The notes under the pieces were generated by a model. It saw only the letters and a program-made list of their open reading frames with translations. It did no database searches and was not told the DNA's origin. The position numbers and the translations under genes were made by a program. From Thermodesulfobacteriota bacterium (GTDB lineage Bacteria; Desulfobacterota; WTBG01; CAIYCZ01; CAIRTM01), in assembly GCA_028278025.1 (NCBI GenBank), contig JANQFE010000081.1, positions 1-61,122 of the forward strand: a stretch of 61,122 nucleotides of DNA, in the 5' to 3' direction. Below, in pieces: positions 59,882 through 61,122 of the stretch. Each line of letters opens with the position of its first letter. The first letter of the stretch is position 1.

Positions 59882-60958
59882 ATGAAAACAGGCACTGCCA
59901 ATCTTCCGCTTCACTGGGGCAAAGCCCCGCCCTGGCTATTTAACCGTATGAAAAAACTGGCCAGAGAAATTATCCTGATCATGGTCAGGGATTACGGGTC
60001 GCAGGAAATTATCAGACGCCTCTCCGATCCATTTTGGTTTCAGGCACTTGGCTGTGTACTGGGTTTTGACTGGCATTCAAGCGGGCTTACAACAACCGTG
60101 TGCGGTGCCCTTAAAGAAGCCGGCAAGGGCCTTGAACATGAAACCGGTTTGTATATTGCCGGCGGCAAAGGGGGCACGTCGCGAAAAACCCCCTCCGAAA
60201 TTGTCGGCTTTGGAGACTCGCTTAACACAGATCCGGAAAACCTGGTATATGCCAGCCGTATGGCAGCCAAAGTCGACAGTGCAGCCGTGCAGGACAGCTA
60301 TCAACTATATCATCATGTTTTCTTCTTTAACCGTGATGGTGACTGGTCAGTCGTGCAGCAGGGTCTCAACTATGACACACGCTATGCCCGCAGGTACCAC
60401 TGGCTCAGCAGTGAAAAACTTGACTTTGTCTGTGAACCGCATAAGGCTATCTGCTGCAATCACCGGGGGCAGACGCTTAATCTGGTTGCAGCCGAAGGAA
60501 AACAGAATCGTAAAGCCTCAGGCAGCCTTGCGATCGAGCATCCTGACAAAGTTTTTGCAGAAGCAAGAAAGATTATGAACCTGGATTTACCTTCACGGCA
60601 TCAGGTCTTGAAAGAGGATATAAGCTCAAAGCGGATGTATACCATTTTGATTAAAACATATGAGGCCCAGCCGAAAGACTTTGAGTCTCTGCTGGGCCTG
60701 CAGGGTGTCGGTCCGAAAACCCTGCGTTCCCTGGCCCTGCTGTCCGAACTCATTTATGGTGCTTCCCCCTCCTTTAAAGATCCGGTCCGCTACAGCTATG
60801 CTCATGGAGGCAAAGACGGTCACCCCTATCCGGTAAACAGAGCTGTATATGACAACTCCATCGAATTTTTGAAAGAAATTGTCAGTGAAAGTAACATTGG
60901 AGAATCAGATAAGAAGAAAGCGTTTAAACAATTGTCTATGTTTTATAAGAGAAGTTGA
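59882..60958 (+). CDS. DUF763-family protein
   Basis: A 358-residue protein that begins MKTGTANLPLHWGKAPPWLF, the conserved start of the DUF763 family, found in many archaea and thermophilic or anaerobic bacteria. Further features are LGCVLGFDWHSSGLTTTVCGAL, RYHWLSSEKLDFVCEPH and LLGLQGVGPKTLRSLALLSEL, the last resembling a helix-hairpin-helix DNA-binding motif. I choose the ATG at 59882 with AAAGG four bases upstream; in-frame starts at 59813 and 59864 are alternatives. The function of the family is unknown; the helix-hairpin-helix suggests nucleic acid contact. Confidence 0.88.
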   Translation: MKTGTANLPLHWGKAPPWLFNRMKKLAREIILIMVRDYGSQEIIRRLSDPFWFQALGCVLGFDWHSSGLTTTVCGALKEAGKGLEHETGLYIAGGKGGTSRKTPSEIVGFGDSLNTDPENLVYASRMAAKVDSAAVQDSYQLYHHVFFFNRDGDWSVVQQGLNYDTRYARRYHWLSSEKLDFVCEPHKAICCNHRGQTLNLVAAEGKQNRKASGSLAIEHPDKVFAEARKIMNLDLPSRHQVLKEDISSKRMYTILIKTYEAQPKDFESLLGLQGVGPKTLRSLALLSELIYGASPSFKDPVRYSYAHGGKDGHPYPVNRAVYDNSIEFLKEIVSESNIGESDKKKAFKQLSMFYKRS

Positions 60959-61012
60959 TGGTGAAAAATGTTAGTATTCCGTCGTTGGTTGCTTGTGGTA
61001 AAAATTACGGAC

Positions 61013-61040
61013 AGACAGTAACGAGTAACTAGTATAAAGT
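61013..61040 (+). repeat. partial heptamer-family element
   Basis: CAGACAGTAACGAGTAACTAGTATAA matches the first half of the elements at 19301 and 57103 (CAGTAACGAGT..GAGTAT) but lacks the core and the heptamers. It lies after the DUF763 gene. Confidence 0.4.
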
Positions 61041-61102
61041 TCTATAAATAATGTTGCATTAAGTCAGTTTGTGTGCTACCCTTGTTATTAAATTATAAAC
61101 AT

Positions 61103-61122
61103 AAGGGAGGGCCGCAAAATGG
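61103..61122 (+). promoter_or_regulatory. ribosome binding site and start codon of a gene cut off by the window
   Basis: AAGGGAGG followed by GCCGCAAA and ATG at 61119-61121. Only the first codon is inside the window, so the gene cannot be identified. Confidence 0.6.

Overview
The window looks like ordinary chromosome from a Gram-negative anaerobe with dense, mostly minus-strand operons and moderate G+C. The signs are a complete Rnf ion-pumping complex, the anaerobic (cobalt-early) cobalamin pathway with the CbiK chelatase, an oxygen-independent route to the cobalamin lower ligand, lipoproteins with lipoboxes and a SPOR-domain protein. Together these suggest a Desulfobacterota-like or similar anaerobic lineage. 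The phylum cannot be fixed from what is visible, and there is no rRNA or tRNA gene to help.

Layout. 0-7 kb: rlmL (23S rRNA methylation), a small lipoprotein/redoxin/membrane-protein cluster, and glgP (glycogen phosphorylase) behind a perfect 19-bp hairpin. 7-25 kb: cobalamin synthesis. One minus-strand run holds cbiB-cbiC-cbiL-cbiD-cbiET-cbiFG-cbiH-cobQ-cbiK. cobS is divergent from it. A second minus-strand run, behind a promoter, a cobalamin riboswitch and an intrinsic terminator, is B12-binding radical SAM enzyme - O-methyltransferase - cobT - ThiC-like protein. I read this second run as a bza-type operon for anaerobic benzimidazole synthesis. cobU follows maf and a YwqK-like repeat protein at 25 kb. 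cbiA and cbiJ are not in the window.

26-34 kb: an Fe-S flavoprotein, a PilZ protein and the Rnf operon in the unusual order G-E-A-B-flavodoxin-C-D. 34-42 kb: an assortment of an RsbRD-N-like protein, a serine hydrolase, a frameshifted ferritin-like remnant, an AI-2E family transporter, an FNR-type flavoprotein, a potassium channel with a zinc ribbon, a CPBP protease and unknowns. 42-46 kb: a small defence-like island with a NotI-family restriction endonuclease overlapping a Dam-family (D12) adenine methyltransferase, followed by a two-gene nucleotidyltransferase module.

46-56 kb: a large lipoprotein with a caspase-like His/Cys dyad, then a catabolic block of acyl-CoA dehydrogenase, two MaoC-type hydratase subunits and a 2-oxoacid dehydrogenase complex (E1 alpha, E1 beta, E2, E3). 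The first 400 or so bases of the E2 and E3 loci, including the intergenic hairpin, are copies of each other. 56-61 kb: cutA, a SPOR protein, argS and a DUF763 protein.

Two families of dispersed intergenic repeats run through the window. One is a degenerate heptamer tract with a conserved core, mostly sitting exactly at the 3' ends of minus-strand genes. The other is a structured element present at the left edge and again inside the Rnf operon. The most interesting items are the bza operon with its riboswitch, the NotI-like nuclease paired with an adenine (not cytosine) methyltransferase, the lipoyl-domain segmental duplication, and the two repeat families.
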